In this document: positions 47,490-58,053 of the stretch, in pieces
How the letters are laid out: every line of letters begins with the position of its first letter
Position numbering within the stretch: the first letter of the stretch is position 1
Made by a program: the position numbers and the translations under genes
The notes under the pieces: model-generated
Seen by the model: only the letters and a program-made list of their open reading frames with translations
The model's database searches: none
Told to the model about the DNA's origin: nothing
Source: Thysanoteuthis rhombus
Taxonomy: Eukaryota > Mollusca > Cephalopoda > Oegopsida > Thysanoteuthidae
Length of the DNA: 64,000 nt
Assembly (NCBI GenBank): GCA_963457665.1
Contig: OY735202.1
Coordinates: forward strand, 49,094,281-49,158,280
Reading direction: 5' to 3'

Positions 47490-48225
47490 GGTAATGGTAT
47501 TGGCTAAGGTATAAGTCCTATTTTTATGTCTCACCTGGTTTTCAAATCATGCCCCGTTCGTCGCCGACAGGTTAAACGAGTTAAACACCATGAATCGAGG
47601 AGAAAAGCGTAATGTGGTGCTTTCAGTCCATAAGACCTTATTTACCAATAAGAAAGTATCAACGGTGAAAAAAAACAATTTTTAGGTTCTTCTTCTCCGG
47701 GGGTGGGGATGAAGGATGAAGGATATCAACTCATTTTCTTATGACATGATTTCCTTTTTACTTTTTTTTTTCAAGTACCCTATACTTTTCATGCTTTGAA
47801 TTGAATACTGAATTTTAAAAAAAACACACTCAAAACAAAAAATGTCAAGTTAACGAAAGGAATAAAACAGATATTTAATTAGAAAATAAGATATGCCTTT
47901 TTATCCATTATTTTCGCAAGTAATTTTTTTTATTGATTTTGTGCTCTTTCAATCAATAAGAACTTCGTTGGCAGGCCTAAGCGCACACCCGGGCAGACCC
48001 ATGCAAGTCCACGTGCTCCCTCGGGCAAGCCCACGTGGGGTCGTGTCTTCAACGGCCAATATGTTCGTTCTGTGTTTGTCATCAAATATCAACATTGCAT
48101 GTTTTTGTTCATTGATTTCAACACTGAAGATGGAAGATGATAAGCAACATTTTCAACTTTTTCTTTGTTCAATTCTAAAAAAGGTAAAAGAGCAATTGAA
48201 ATGCAAAAATATTTGTGAAGTTCAT
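47490..48225. other. Unassigned sequence
   Basis: A short GC-rich block at 47970-48050 has no match in the window. No gene recognised. Confidence 0.4.
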
Positions 48226-48227
48226 GG

Positions 48228-48475
48228 AGAACGAGATATCATAGAAAGCATTAGGAAATCCAAATGGCAATGGGTGGGTCATGTTGCATGAATGGTAAAC
48301 GACCAAAGAACGTGACTCACAACATGGGAAAGCAGAACCAAGATCGGCAGAATATGAGATGACGAGACAAACTGGACAGGTTCAGAAAATATCACACAAT
48401 AGAGAGACGTGACAAATCCTAGGGAAGGCCTATACCCAATGACGGACAGTAAATACTGATGTTGATGATGATGAC
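48228..48475 (+). mobile_element. RTE-type LINE 3' end (copy 10)
   Basis: Runs from the segment encoding D-I-I-E-S-I-R-K to the tail TGATGTTGATGATGATGA. Several stops and a deletion in the W-L-R-D region make it non-coding. Confidence 0.85.
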
Positions 48476-48606
48476 TCTGAAACGGATTGACTAGTTGTGG
48501 TTGACAGAAATCAAACCAAGACGTTTATTGAGAATAATTAACGTTACAGCAAATAGACAACATGCTCAAAATATCCAAATCGAGTTTATAGATTCATTTG
48601 CACTCT

Positions 48607-49038
48607 CTAAGTTATGTTAGTCGCTTTGATGTGTGACTTCCGTAAAACAAAAATGTTCTGATATGGGACAAATTTGGACATGCGATGAAAGATGGATACT
48701 TTGCGATAACATTGAGCGCAAGAGATCGTGAGGCCAGCGAAATGAACTACCCTTAACAATACCAAAAGTCGGTCTTCATTCATAGAAGGCTCAGTTGCAA
48801 TTATAGTGCGATTGGAGAGGAACCCCCTACAATGAGCTCGATCGATTGGAATAAGTACTGCCCCCAAATGGAGCAGTTTACGTAAAGTGTCTGGAATTAG
48901 CGGCTTCATATCCGATTGAGATAACGCTAGACTGCACGTCTTTTTGGTTATTTGGCAAAAATTATCAGAGCTTGAATAGAAAGTTTCCACCCATTTCACC
49001 CTATTCACTAGATGTTTCACTGTTGGACGACCATTCAT
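48607..49038 (-). pseudogene. Mariner-like transposase N-terminal domain relic
   Basis: A 143-codon minus-strand frame. Residues 1-60 resemble the helix-turn-helix N-terminus of a group of Tc1/mariner-type transposases: W-V-E-T-F-Y, then I-P-D-T-L-R-K-L, then G-A-V. The last part has F-H-R-M-S-K-F-V-P-Y, like the conserved H-R-I-L-x-K-D-L-x-L-x-P-Y block of such proteins. The order and spacing fit, but the middle is diverged and no catalytic DDE/D domain follows before the stop. This is an assignment by pattern only. It could be a chance frame over an older copy that has shifted frame internally. Confidence 0.45.
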
Positions 49039-49289
49039 CCCAGTCTTTACAGAAGTCGCTCAACGAAAAAAAAAATCAGTCCCTTAGAAGACTGCCACGG
49101 ATATATAGACCAGATTTTCACTGAGAGAGAGAAAAAATGTTTTGGGAGGACTGAAATGAGAAATTACCTGAAACATAACGGAAATCTCTGGAACGAGACG
49201 GTAAATAAGTTACTAATATTGTAAATATTTTGACTACTTTTTACCAGCATCTTAATTCTTTGGTTATCAAGATGCAGGTTAAAAAGGCG

Positions 49290-49710
49290 ATTGTTATCTT
49301 TTCTGTGTTAAATTCAAAAAATGTCTGCCTCAGATTTCGCTGCACTTGTCTGGGTACCTCAAAACAGCATTTTTCTTCACAATCTTTTTTCATTATTTTT
49401 TAAAACCTTACTTGTAAATCTATTTAAAACATTTCATTATCAAATGAAAGCAGAAAAAATGACCATTTAAAACTGTATTTTATTGAATTTAATTACAAAG
49501 GATATAGGTTAAGATTAGCGTTAAGGCTTAGTGTTTAAGGTTAGTATTGAAGATTTGTTTCAAGGTTAGATTTAGGGTTGAAATCAACTACGGAGCGAAT
49601 GAAAGCTACATTAAAATCATCATTATTGGTAGTTTCGTAATTGAGAAAATACTTTACAGCGTCCATATATTTTGAACTTAATGCAGAAAAGGTAACAATC
49701 GCCATATGAA
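49290..49710 (+). repeat. Repeat X, copy 1 (without RTE insertion)
   Basis: Shares with 51330-51975: ATTTCGCTGCA, CATTTAAAACTG, ACAAAGGATATA, GTTAG-rich text, AATAGTTTAC/AATACTTTAC, GCGTCCAT/GCTGTCCAT and TAACAATCGCC/TAATAATCGCC in the same order. At 49482-49494 it holds ATTGAATTTAATT, the uninterrupted equivalent of the duplicated target in copy 2. Confidence 0.75.
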
Positions 49711-49714
49711 TTAA

Positions 49715-50845
49715 CACAATTCAGGATTACAATACTTCATCTAATAAGGAAAATAGAAAATAAAAATGAAATGTTAGTGTTGAGAATAAGCAAGTGTCTT
49801 TTATCTTTACTTAATAAACCGAATTAAATTTTTCCAAATAGTTTCTATCGGGTATTTTGACAAAAGCACCGATTTTTTTTCCAAGGGTGAAAATCAAGCT
49901 TCATTTTGAAGATTGTATGTATACATATTAATATAAAAGCCATAGACGCAAATTTGTATGTTTATTTGTATAATTGTATCGTTGTACAGTAATCTATTTT
50001 ATCTGATTATGTGAAATGTTTTGAATTTCACATGAAATAGATAACAGTCGATTGAAAGTTTTGTCGTATTTGTTCAATAAATCCTACCCGTTAGATACTC
50101 AGTCATGAGAGCGAAAAGTGTTTTGCTACGTCTGTTCAATCTGATATGACATCACAATGAATAAGACGCAACAGAATCACTGGACGTTTGAAACTAAAAG
50201 AAATGGAAGAGTGTGAAAGTGAACGGAAGAAATGTTCAATATTGAGTTGAGACTTAAAGGAAACAAAATTAGGATACTTCAATCATTAAAAATAAAATTA
50301 ATTAATAAAATAACTTTGGGCTCCTTAGTACCGATTCATACATAAATAAACCCCGTCATTTTTTACGGGTACATGCTGGTAATTATATAAATAAGTTATC
50401 AAAATCTACTGATAAAAAGTAAGCATTTACGTGACGTCAGCAATTCTAAGTATGACGTTTTTACTAAATGACCAACATGTGCAGATGGCTTATGATTTCT
50501 TCGTGAGTAGGAGTTTCGCATATGGGCTACAGTTGCCCCACCTTGAAAATTTCTGAGCTGTATGAAATAAAATCAGTCAGACTGGAGGCTGCCGAAACGA
50601 GAAAAAATTACGTTGAGTTGAAAACATTCATTTTGTGATTCTTGCGAGAATTTTGGGCAAAGTTGTTCCCAATGTTTGGATGTATAAAACATATAGGTCA
50701 CTCTTTTAGATACATGATCTGTTTCGCCTTTTATAATGAAAACAAAATGTTTACGTAAACTGTGAGAAAACGGGTAGGATTCATGAAATATATACCACAA
50801 AACTGTCGTTCCTTCTAATAATTGCATTTATAACGATTAATTGGA
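49715..50845. other. Unassigned AT-rich sequence
   Basis: One inverted monomer-like phrase of the nearby satellite (CAATAAATCCTACCCG) lies at about 50078. Otherwise nothing recognised. Confidence 0.45.
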
Positions 50846-50849
50846 TTTA

Positions 50850-51300
50850 TATGATCAATTGAACGAATAGATTGAAACCTTCATTAAATAACATTTATAA
50901 TGGGTAGTATAATTCATTTTTAAAATACGTGTGAACATCCATTCATTGTAATTATTGCATATTTAACGAGCATGATTCATTGATTTATTGAATAAAAATT
51001 TCAAAACATCGATTCATCCAAATGATCACGTATTTAACGAGTAAAAATTATTGAACCAATATGTCAAAGTCTTTCACGTTAATGATTACGTATTTCATGA
51101 GTAGGATTTATAGAACAAATATGTCAAAACATTCATTCACTCTAATGATTACGTATTTACTGAGTATGACTAACTGAATAAATATGTCAAAAGGCAAAGA
51201 TCTATAAAACAAATATGTCGAAATAGTCATTCACTCTAATGATTACGTATTCAACGAGTAGAATTTATTAAACAAATAGGACGAAACCTTCGGTCAATTC
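50850..51300 (+). repeat. Satellite, ~60-70-bp unit, left block
   Basis: Units have the form CATTCACTCTAATGATTACG, TATTTAACGAGTAGGATTTA, then TTGAACAAATATGTCAAAAC. The ATTT-(A/C)A-GAG marker recurs near 50961, 51032, 51092, 51155 and 51249. Divergence between units is moderate. Confidence 0.8.
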
Positions 51301-51975
51301 TTACCTTTTTCACGTTAAATTCACGACTTTTCTTCGTCAAATTTCGCTGCATTGTGTTCATTTGGGGACTTTAAATTGACCCCTTCTTTCTTCCCAAATT
51401 TTGAGATTTCCTCTGATCACTTCTTTAAGCAGATAGCTTGATCATTTAAAACTGCATCTTATTGCATCTAACTCATCATCATCAGTCTTTTAGCGTCCGT
51501 CGTTGGACATAGACCTTCCCCAGGATTTGCCACACTTCTCTATCATGGGCGTCACGGAGCCAGTACTTCCTGAACCTGTCAAGCTCGTCTCTCCATCTAA
51601 CATTTTGCCGGCCTCGGTTGCGCATGTGGTCTCGGGGAATCCACGTTGTGAGTCGTGATGTCCATCGATTGTCTGCCATTGCATCTAACTACAAAGGATA
51701 TAAGTTAGGTTTAGTATTGAGTGTTTTGTGCTTAGTTTTAGGATTAGTATTTTGGGTTAGTATTAGTACTAGTGTTTAGTTAGATTGATAGACTACCATT
51801 AACTCTAAACACTACCACTATCACTGGTAGGATTTGGGTTAGGATTAAAGTTACATAAGTCAATAACGGAATAAATGAGTGCAGCAAACTTGTCGTTATG
51901 ATAGTTTTGCCAATGGAAAAATAGTTTACGCTGTCCATTTTTTTAATTTATCGCTCAAAATGTAATAATCGCCAA
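51300..51975 (+). repeat. Repeat X, copy 2, carrying an RTE insertion
   Basis: Homologous to 49290-49710 on both sides of the RTE fragment. It contains degenerate GGGTTAG-like words at 51690-51860, which do not form a true telomere array. Confidence 0.75.
51474..51677 (-). mobile_element. RTE-type LINE, 5'-truncated, with target-site duplication (copy 11)
   Basis: Flanked by the exact 13-bp repeat ATTGCATCTAACT at 51461-51473 and 51678-51690. The 3' end is CATCATCATCAGTC (inverted TGA tail). The 65-codon frame from 51679 to 51482 is fully open: D-N-R-W-T-S-R-L-T-T-W, then R-W-R-D-E-L-D-R-F, then R-T-L-K-D-stop. Its Met falls at the junction with the duplication, so it is not a gene start. 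It is the youngest RTE insertion here, a typical target-primed product with severe 5' truncation. Confidence 0.95.
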
Positions 51976-51984
51976 TTTCCATCC

Positions 51985-52205
51985 AACCTAATGTTTACAT
52001 ATATAATGGATAAGATTTATCAGTTAAATACATCAAAACTTTCATTCACTCTAATGATTACATACACAACAGCTACGATTTATTAAACAATTGTCAAAAA
52101 TCCTTTTAATCTGGTGATTACAGGTTGAGTTAATGAAACAAAAGTCAAAACATTTATTCACTCAACTGGTTACATATGTAACAGGTGGGATTTATTAAAT
52201 ACGTT
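51985..52205 (+). repeat. Satellite, ~60-70-bp unit, right block
   Basis: The same monomer as 50850-51300: TTCATTCACTCTAATGATTA at about 52039, and GGATTTATTAAA-type ends at about 52077 and 52190. It continues the array on the other side of repeat X. Confidence 0.75.
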
Positions 52206-52234
52206 AGATCTACGACATTAACTTTATCTAAAAA

Positions 52235-52735
52235 CATAGTCATCGTGTTGTTACATTCGGCCATTTTTCAGACAACTTCATTATTCTATCCTCTCCGAAC
52301 TTTTATGCTTTTCTGGAAAAAAAAGTCCAACTCAGCTAAGTTCCCTTTACAGTCTTCCAGGGATTTGAATGAAAAAAGAATTGAAACAATTCAGTAAATA
52401 CTGATCATCCGAAGATGCGATATCTGCTGGAGACGGCGAATGAGTGAAACATTCCGTGGTAAGCTTTAACAATTTTGACTGGTTGAAAAAGAGACGGACA
52501 GATTAGCGTTATCCTCATGGAATATTACATCCTTTCTGTGAACAGATTCCAGACGGACGCTTTTCTGTGATTGCAACCTTTAATTTGTCTAATTGGGTAC
52601 AGTACATGTTCCAATCAATCATTTGGTGATTTACAAGGTGCTCATAGTATAAGACCCCTTTAAGTCCCGCCATAAACTCAGCTTTGTCTTGTTGGGATGG
52701 AAAAACAGCCTTTGGTATGCAGTGGCGTAGCATGG
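52235..52735 (-). pseudogene. Mariner transposase relic, catalytic part
   Basis: The minus-strand frame 52733-52515 reads K-G-V-L-Y-Y-E-H-L, then Y-C-T-Q-L-D-K-L-K-V-A, then K-R-P. This is the conserved central block of mariner transposases, enzymes that cut and paste DNA at TA sites. Downstream on the same strand, in broken frames, come V-I-F-H-E-D-N-A (the second catalytic Asp within H-x-D-N-A) and a C-terminal E-D-x-I-M-K-L-S-E-K-W like the mariner end. The N-terminal HTH region is not recognised, and stops and frameshifts rule out function. No terminal inverted repeats were located. Confidence 0.85.
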
Positions 52736-52739
52736 GTTC

Positions 52740-53490
52740 TCAGTGCTTGAGGGTAAAGACGACACCCGCTGACAATTGTAGTATGTCCCAGGGGTGGGCA
52801 TATTTATTTGATAACAAGCACTAAAGACCAGAGGAAATTTTGTGCCTATTTACACTTCACCCGTGGGGGAGGGCGACTCGTCCCTCTTGCTACGCTTCTG
52901 TTGATACGGTTAATGGTGGCTTATTTCGCTTGCCTTGCAATCGCTTACGTTACGCGTTTTTTGAAAAGTATTCACTTCCGTCGTACGTCACAGTTCGTTT
53001 CAAAAATGAAACATTTTTTGTTATGTTTACAAAGCGAATCGCACACGGAAATGCGATACAATAGATTTTTCTCATTCTTTTTTCGCTCAACTAGAATTCA
53101 CACGAAGTTGATGCTACTAACATAACCAAACTGGCTGCCAATGCTTGATTTGGATATACTGCGTTTTGTAGGTTATCTACAGCGTCTTATAACGTTGATT
53201 ATTCCAAAGTAATATCATCTTTTGATGGTTACCAACCTCAACTGGTCTTACGCCATGAAATTTCGCACACGTTCGATCATTCACCGTACCTTCTCCATAA
53301 AATGCAGATTTTGTTGCGCATGCGTCGTATTTTTAGCTTTCTTAAAACAAAGAAAAGCTGAACAATACGGTGTTATTTATTTTCTTCCACCTCAGATGTT
53401 AGCTACAATCAACAAAACTACGCAGATTTTGATAATTACGAAAAACACAGTAGGATAAAATATTTCTATCTCTGAATTTTTGAGATGAGG
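52740..53490. other. Unassigned sequence
   Basis: AGTGGCGTAGCATGG at 52723 is a phrase seen at ends of interspersed repeats, but no partner was found. Two overlapping 70-105-codon frames at 52808-53125 show no domain. Confidence 0.4.
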
Positions 53491-53493
53491 TAT

Positions 53494-54026
53494 TATTATT
53501 ATTTCTATTATTATTCGGACTATCCTCATCTTGGTTGTTTTTCATAGAACGTTTCGGCCGTTGTACTCAACGGCCTTCATCAGGTATCATCTGGTAGGTG
53601 TGGGGAAGTAAAGAACCGAACCCTTTATTCAACCGACGGGGGGTATATTGACCTCACTCCCCTCTTAGCATTAGTGGTATTATTATTGTCTCACACTGGG
53701 ATTGAACCTAGGACCATCAGATTACTTGCAGTAATTTTGTCTGATTCTGTAATCGTATAGGCACATAGCGTAGCGATTACGGAATCAGACAAAATTACTG
53801 CAAGTAATCTGATGGTCCTAGGTTCAATCCCAGTGTGAGACAATAATAATACTACTAATGCTAAGAGGGGAGTACGGTCAATATACCCCCATCCGTTAAA
53901 TAAAGGGTTCGGTTCGTTACTTCCCCACACCTACCAGATGATACCTGAGGAAGGCCGTAGAGTACAACGGCCGAAATGTTCTATGAAAAACAACCAAGAT
54001 GAGGATAGTCCGAATAGAAATAAAAC
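53494..54026. repeat. Long palindrome: two inverted copies of a SINE-like repeat with ribozyme-like motif
   Basis: The left arm (about 53494-53755) and right arm (53774-about 54026) are inverted copies with only scattered differences, around an 18-base centre. Each arm, read outward, has a tRNA-like segment (AATCAGACAAAATTACTGCA, then the B box GGTTCAATCCC), a middle part with AAGAGGGGAGT, then the CTGATGA-stem-GAAA motif and ATGAGGATAGTCCGAAT. The left copy keeps CTGATGA and GAAAC. The right one has CTGAGGA and GAAAT. The 79-codon minus-strand frame inside is not a gene. Confidence 0.9.
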
Positions 54027-54029
54027 ATT

Positions 54030-55245
54030 TCTATAAAGGACCTTTTTAGTAAGTTAAGACTAAACCTTCCTAATGCGATGTAATGACAGGAAGAGACGAA
54101 CTTTTGTCCAACCCAATATCACAGAATCATATATGAAGACTCCTCGTAACAGATAGTGAGTAAGATAGTGAGTATGTCAGCAAAAAGCAACTGAAAATTC
54201 ACTTTAGTTTTTGTTTGTTTGTTGTTTTTTTTTCATACTGCTCTAATCAGACAGCGTTGTAACCTCATTAAGTCGGGGGAATTATTATAACTTTGCTAAA
54301 TTTGTTCAAAGAGTTAACACCCGAATTCTACGTTATAAGCGTTGCAACCACTGGAGAGAAAAAAATCGGATGGTTCATTTCAAAAAGGTCATAGAGTAGA
54401 TCGACCGGAACGTCGTGTCAACAGCACAAACAACAAGGTGTTCAATCGTCCGAGAATGTTGAATACTCTTATCAAGACTATAGACAGTATACTAGAATGT
54501 GTTTTTGCTTGTCGAGATACGGATCAACTAAACAGATGCCTCGACTGAGATGAATCTAGTTTATATATAGTTGAAGGTCTTATTCAAAGTCACCAATGGG
54601 CGTTATAACCTTTTTAATGGAAGAGTAGCTTGTCCAGGTACTCATTCACTAGCTTTTTTCTACCACCGAGATGTGCCAGACACGAAACATTTTGACAAGA
54701 TCTATAGCATTGGGACAGAGCACAGAGAGAATTTGATTCAAGTCTGTTCTCAAGTTTTTAAGTAAATATAAGTATCCGTTAAGCTACCATACTGTGTGTG
54801 TGTGTGTGCGCGCGCGCGTCTAGAGCAAAGTTATAATAATACATATTTCCAAAAGATTGCTTTAGTTATTACAGTCCACCATGTTTGTTTGAATTCCAAA
54901 TAATTGATTTGTCGTGGCATCTCTTGCTGCTGAAGTTATCTGATGCTTTAATATGGATTATTAGATACATCTGCGACATAACTAGTTACCTACTTAGTGC
55001 TGACCGAGAAGATTGTTGCTAATGGATCAAGAACGGATACTTGTAACTCACAACAACTCTGAACTTGAAGTAGGCTGAAAAATCTTTCTTATGAGTATAA
55101 AGGAATTATCCTTGTGGTTCGATAAAGCTCTTTGGCGTTTGTCTAGCTTTATGAATACCTCTAGTTGAAAAATATATGAAGAAAGATATTGAGGTGAAAT
55201 TGTTCGGGGGAAATAAAGAAAGGAAGCAAAAAAGAGTAAAGAAAG
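54030..55245. other. Unassigned sequence with (GT)n(GC)n
   Basis: (GT)n then (CG)n at about 54794-54820. No gene recognised. Confidence 0.45.
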
Positions 55246-55292
55246 TGGAAAGGAAAGAAAGAAAGAAAGACGGAACAAAAATGAAAAGTGAA

Positions 55293-55349
<57 letters not shown>

Positions 55350-55440
55350 CAGATAGAAATAAAGAAAGAAAGAAAGAAAGAAAGAAAGAGAGGAGGAACA
55401 AAAAAAGAAGAGGGAAAAAGAGACGAAGAATGAAAGAAAA
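55205..55440. repeat. (GAAA)n microsatellite
   Basis: Near-pure GAAA units with small interruptions. The 85-codon Lys/Glu/Arg frame on the plus strand and the 167-codon Phe/Leu/Ser frame on the minus strand are translations of this tract. Confidence 0.95.
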
Positions 55441-55954
55441 AAAAGAGGGAAGGAAATGAATTTCCGGACGCATTTTTACAATCCTTCCAATATCATTTGG
55501 AGCAGGAAACTTCAAGATGTGTTTTGAGTTGGTTATTGACAGCCTTTCCAAAATGTTAATTATTCATTTTGAATCTTGAGGTTTGCATTTTATTCATTCG
55601 TTGTTAATTATGTATCTATTTACATGCCAGCTATTTATGGAATCCATGTTATCACGTACAAGACTCCTTATACAGGGTGAGTGAAAAGAAACTGCTTATG
55701 GAATTTTTTTTTCAATTCTCTGGGTAATCCCAGCGAAAAATACGGATGTACAAAAGCTACATGGAATGTCTAATAGGGAGTTAACTGTAACCCACCCTAC
55801 ATGAATACGTCAAGACTATGATTCATTTTAATAGACACAGCAAAGTCTGACTGAAGCCGGAACAGAGGAAAATTAAATTTAAAAAAATATATCCGTGGTC
55901 AATTTTAGCGTCGACTTCAAGTGAAACCGGTTTATACGTAGGTATGTCTAGGGC

Positions 55955-56050
55955 AAATCATCGTAGCAAGGTAGTCCCGTAGATCAATTACTACAGAATA
56001 GTGAATTCGATCCACACAAAGTGGCCCATCCTTGTGGTCTTGTGATAAAT
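55955..56050 (+). repeat. SINE family D-like fragment
   Basis: CAATTACTACAGAATAGTG, the B box AATTCGATCCACAC, then TGGCCCATCCTTGTGG match the head-body junction of SINE D, with a small deletion. Confidence 0.45.
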
Positions 56051-56867
56051 ATTAACTACGATCAGAAAATGACTAGCTTCGCACAGAGGCAAAACCATTG
56101 TCATATCTACCCTGCACGTGATTTTTCTGTCGTCTCAAAAGCACTCTTGCAGTGTGCACCTCCCCATTGCGCTAAGAGAGGTAGGGTCAGGGCATTCCTA
56201 GATGCCTTTAGTGTGCTCGAAAGGGAAAGGATGGTGGCACTGGGCAATTTTTCTCCCTACCAACACGTACGCATACGAATCCTGGATATGAAATCGCAGA
56301 GCATAAAGTCACAATTGCAACGGTAGCCTACAAAACGTGGCCAACTGAGAAAGTTACCTTTTTAGTAAAATAAGTAATGATTTAATTTAATTACTGCTGA
56401 TCAAGTAATGTAATGTTTTTATTGGTAAATTCGAAAGAATAAAGGTTGTTTTGTGATTTGATATTTACATATTTATCACGTTTTCTTTTGCTTCGAAAGC
56501 GAGATACTCATTCTACAAAATTCAGTTAAGCCTATCGTTTTTTTTTGTTTTTTTTTTTAATGAAATGGCATTTTAAGTAATGTGCTATTTTTTGTAAATT
56601 TGAATGAATAAAGGTTGTTTTGTGATTTATTTTGTCTTGCTTTGAAGGCGAGATATAACGTAAAATCGAATAAAGCCTTTCGTAATCGCAACTCATTTAC
56701 TTTACTAAAATGCCTCTTATCCCATTTAAAAAATGATTTCATCAGTATTCGCTGAACGAAATCCTCGATAAACATCGTTTTATTTAACACCGTTTCGTCA
56801 TAATGTCGTTGAGAAAAAAGATGGGTGGAATAACCAATTAAGTGCACCTACACTAACCCACAAAAGA

Positions 56868-57649
56868 AGAGGAAATCAAGCGAAGAATCATTCTAGGGTG
56901 GCAAGCCTTCGGCTGAGTAAGCTTGACCGCAAAACATAAGACGATGCCAATAATCCTTAAAAAAATGTAGAGTATACACCCAATGCATCCTCCAGATAAT
57001 CACTTATGGACCTGAAACATGGAAGCTAATCAAGAGACTGCGCACTGCTACGCGCATTGGGAGCCTTTGGACTCGTCCTCAGGCTCTCCCACTATTACTC
57101 GACCCAGCTGCAGGGTATCCGTTGCCCCGGGGCAGCACTGTCCCATTGCACTTAGAGGGACAGGTCGGGCTCATCCTGACGCTTTCGTGACTATGGTTGC
57201 TTTAACAACAACGGTTGCTTGGCAACAAAAGTCGCATCGGCTAGAACTATTTTCCAAGAGTGTCTCTTATTTTCCCCACGTAAATCCCTGACCCTGTGTC
57301 GCATATTGCTCTGATGGGAGAGTGAATAAGGGTGCTCAACCTCATGTGGAGAGATCACAAGACAGCACAATATATCAGGAAGAAAACACGGGTCCGAGAC
57401 ATCATAGAATCTATTAGAAAACTCAAATGGTAATGGGCTGGTCATTTAGCGAGAATGACAGACAACTGATGGACATCACGACTCACAACATGGATCCCCC
57501 AGAGATCACATGCGAAAATGAGGCCGACAAAATACAAGATGGAGAGGTGAACTAGACAAATTTTTAAAATACTGGCTCCGCGACGCTCCAGATAGAGAAA
57601 TGTTGTTGATCCTGGGGAAGGTCTGTGTCCAACGACGGACGTTAAAAGA

Positions 57650-57684
<35 letters not shown>

Positions 57685-57690
57685 ACAATA
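56868..57690 (+). pseudogene. RTE-type LINE 3' portion, nested and itself interrupted (copy 12)
   Basis: 56868-57045 encodes, with stops, E-E-E-I-K-R-R-I, G-W-Q-A and the segment up to the K-R-Q block. Homology resumes at about 57330 with the L-N-L-M-W-R-D-H-K-T-A-Q block and continues to the 3' end at 57650, with several stops. Between them about 285 bp of repeat H replaces about 50 bp of RTE sequence. The tail is (GAT)n/(TGA)n at 57650-57682. Confidence 0.85.
57045..57330 (+). repeat. Repeat H, copy 2 (GC-rich)
   Basis: Matches the inverted copy at 27035-27300: GCGCATTGGGAG, TCGTCCTCAGG, ACTCGACCCAGC, CAGCACTGTCCCATTGCAC, AGAGGGACAGG and CCTGACGCTTTCGTGAC. A third, shorter resemblance is at about 56150-56215 (CCCATTGCGCTAAGAGAGG). 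It lies wholly inside RTE copy 12. Confidence 0.65.
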
Positions 57691-57708
57691 TCATTGTAGA
57701 TAGAATGT

Positions 57709-58053
57709 ATGAAGTGGTTTTTCGTGTGTGTGTGTCCAGAATGCTTGGAGATAAGGCTGGGAACTGTCCCGTCAAAGTGTCCAGTCATCATCACCTGGGG
57801 AAAAAATGGACGTTCATTTACACTGAGGAATGACATTGTACATGCAGGATGGGTGAGAATCAACACCTTACTAGAAATAAGTGGCCTCTGCGAAGCCCTG
57901 TCCTTACGTTGTGCGACTTCAGTGGACGTAGAAAAAGGCGTACGGCATTTCATGACCGACATACCGTCGGACTTCTTGCTAGGGTCTATCGAGGCCATAC
58001 CAAAACGCTTTCAGAAATTGGTGCCTACGTTAGATTTTACCGCAGCAGGCTAA
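57709..58053 (+). pseudogene. Mariner-like transposase C-terminal fragment
   Basis: A 114-codon frame ending 106 bp before the right inverted repeat of the 55671-58161 element. Residues about 70-110 read V-E-K-G-V-R-H-F, then I-P-S-D-F-L, S-I-E-A-I-P-K-R-F-Q-K-L. This is the pattern (I-P-x-x-F, then S-x-x-x-x-P-R-R) common at the C-terminus of mariner-type transposases. The position next to the terminal repeat supports it. The upstream catalytic domain is not visible, so the protein is broken. The first ~15 codons overlap simple GT sequence and are not part of the domain. Confidence 0.5.

Noticed and set aside
51690..51860. Possible interstitial telomeric repeat (GGTTAG/GGGTTAG words)
   Set aside because: The words are irregular, not in phase and part of repeat X. 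No pure TTAGGG run.
55048..55551. 167-codon Phe/Leu/Ser-rich minus-strand frame resembling a membrane protein
   Set aside because: It is the complement of a (GAAA)n microsatellite. The hydrophobicity is an artefact.
57212..57228. GTTGCTTGGCAAC resembling an RFX X-box
   Set aside because: It lies inside repeat H within a dead RTE copy. A single short palindrome is not enough evidence for regulation.
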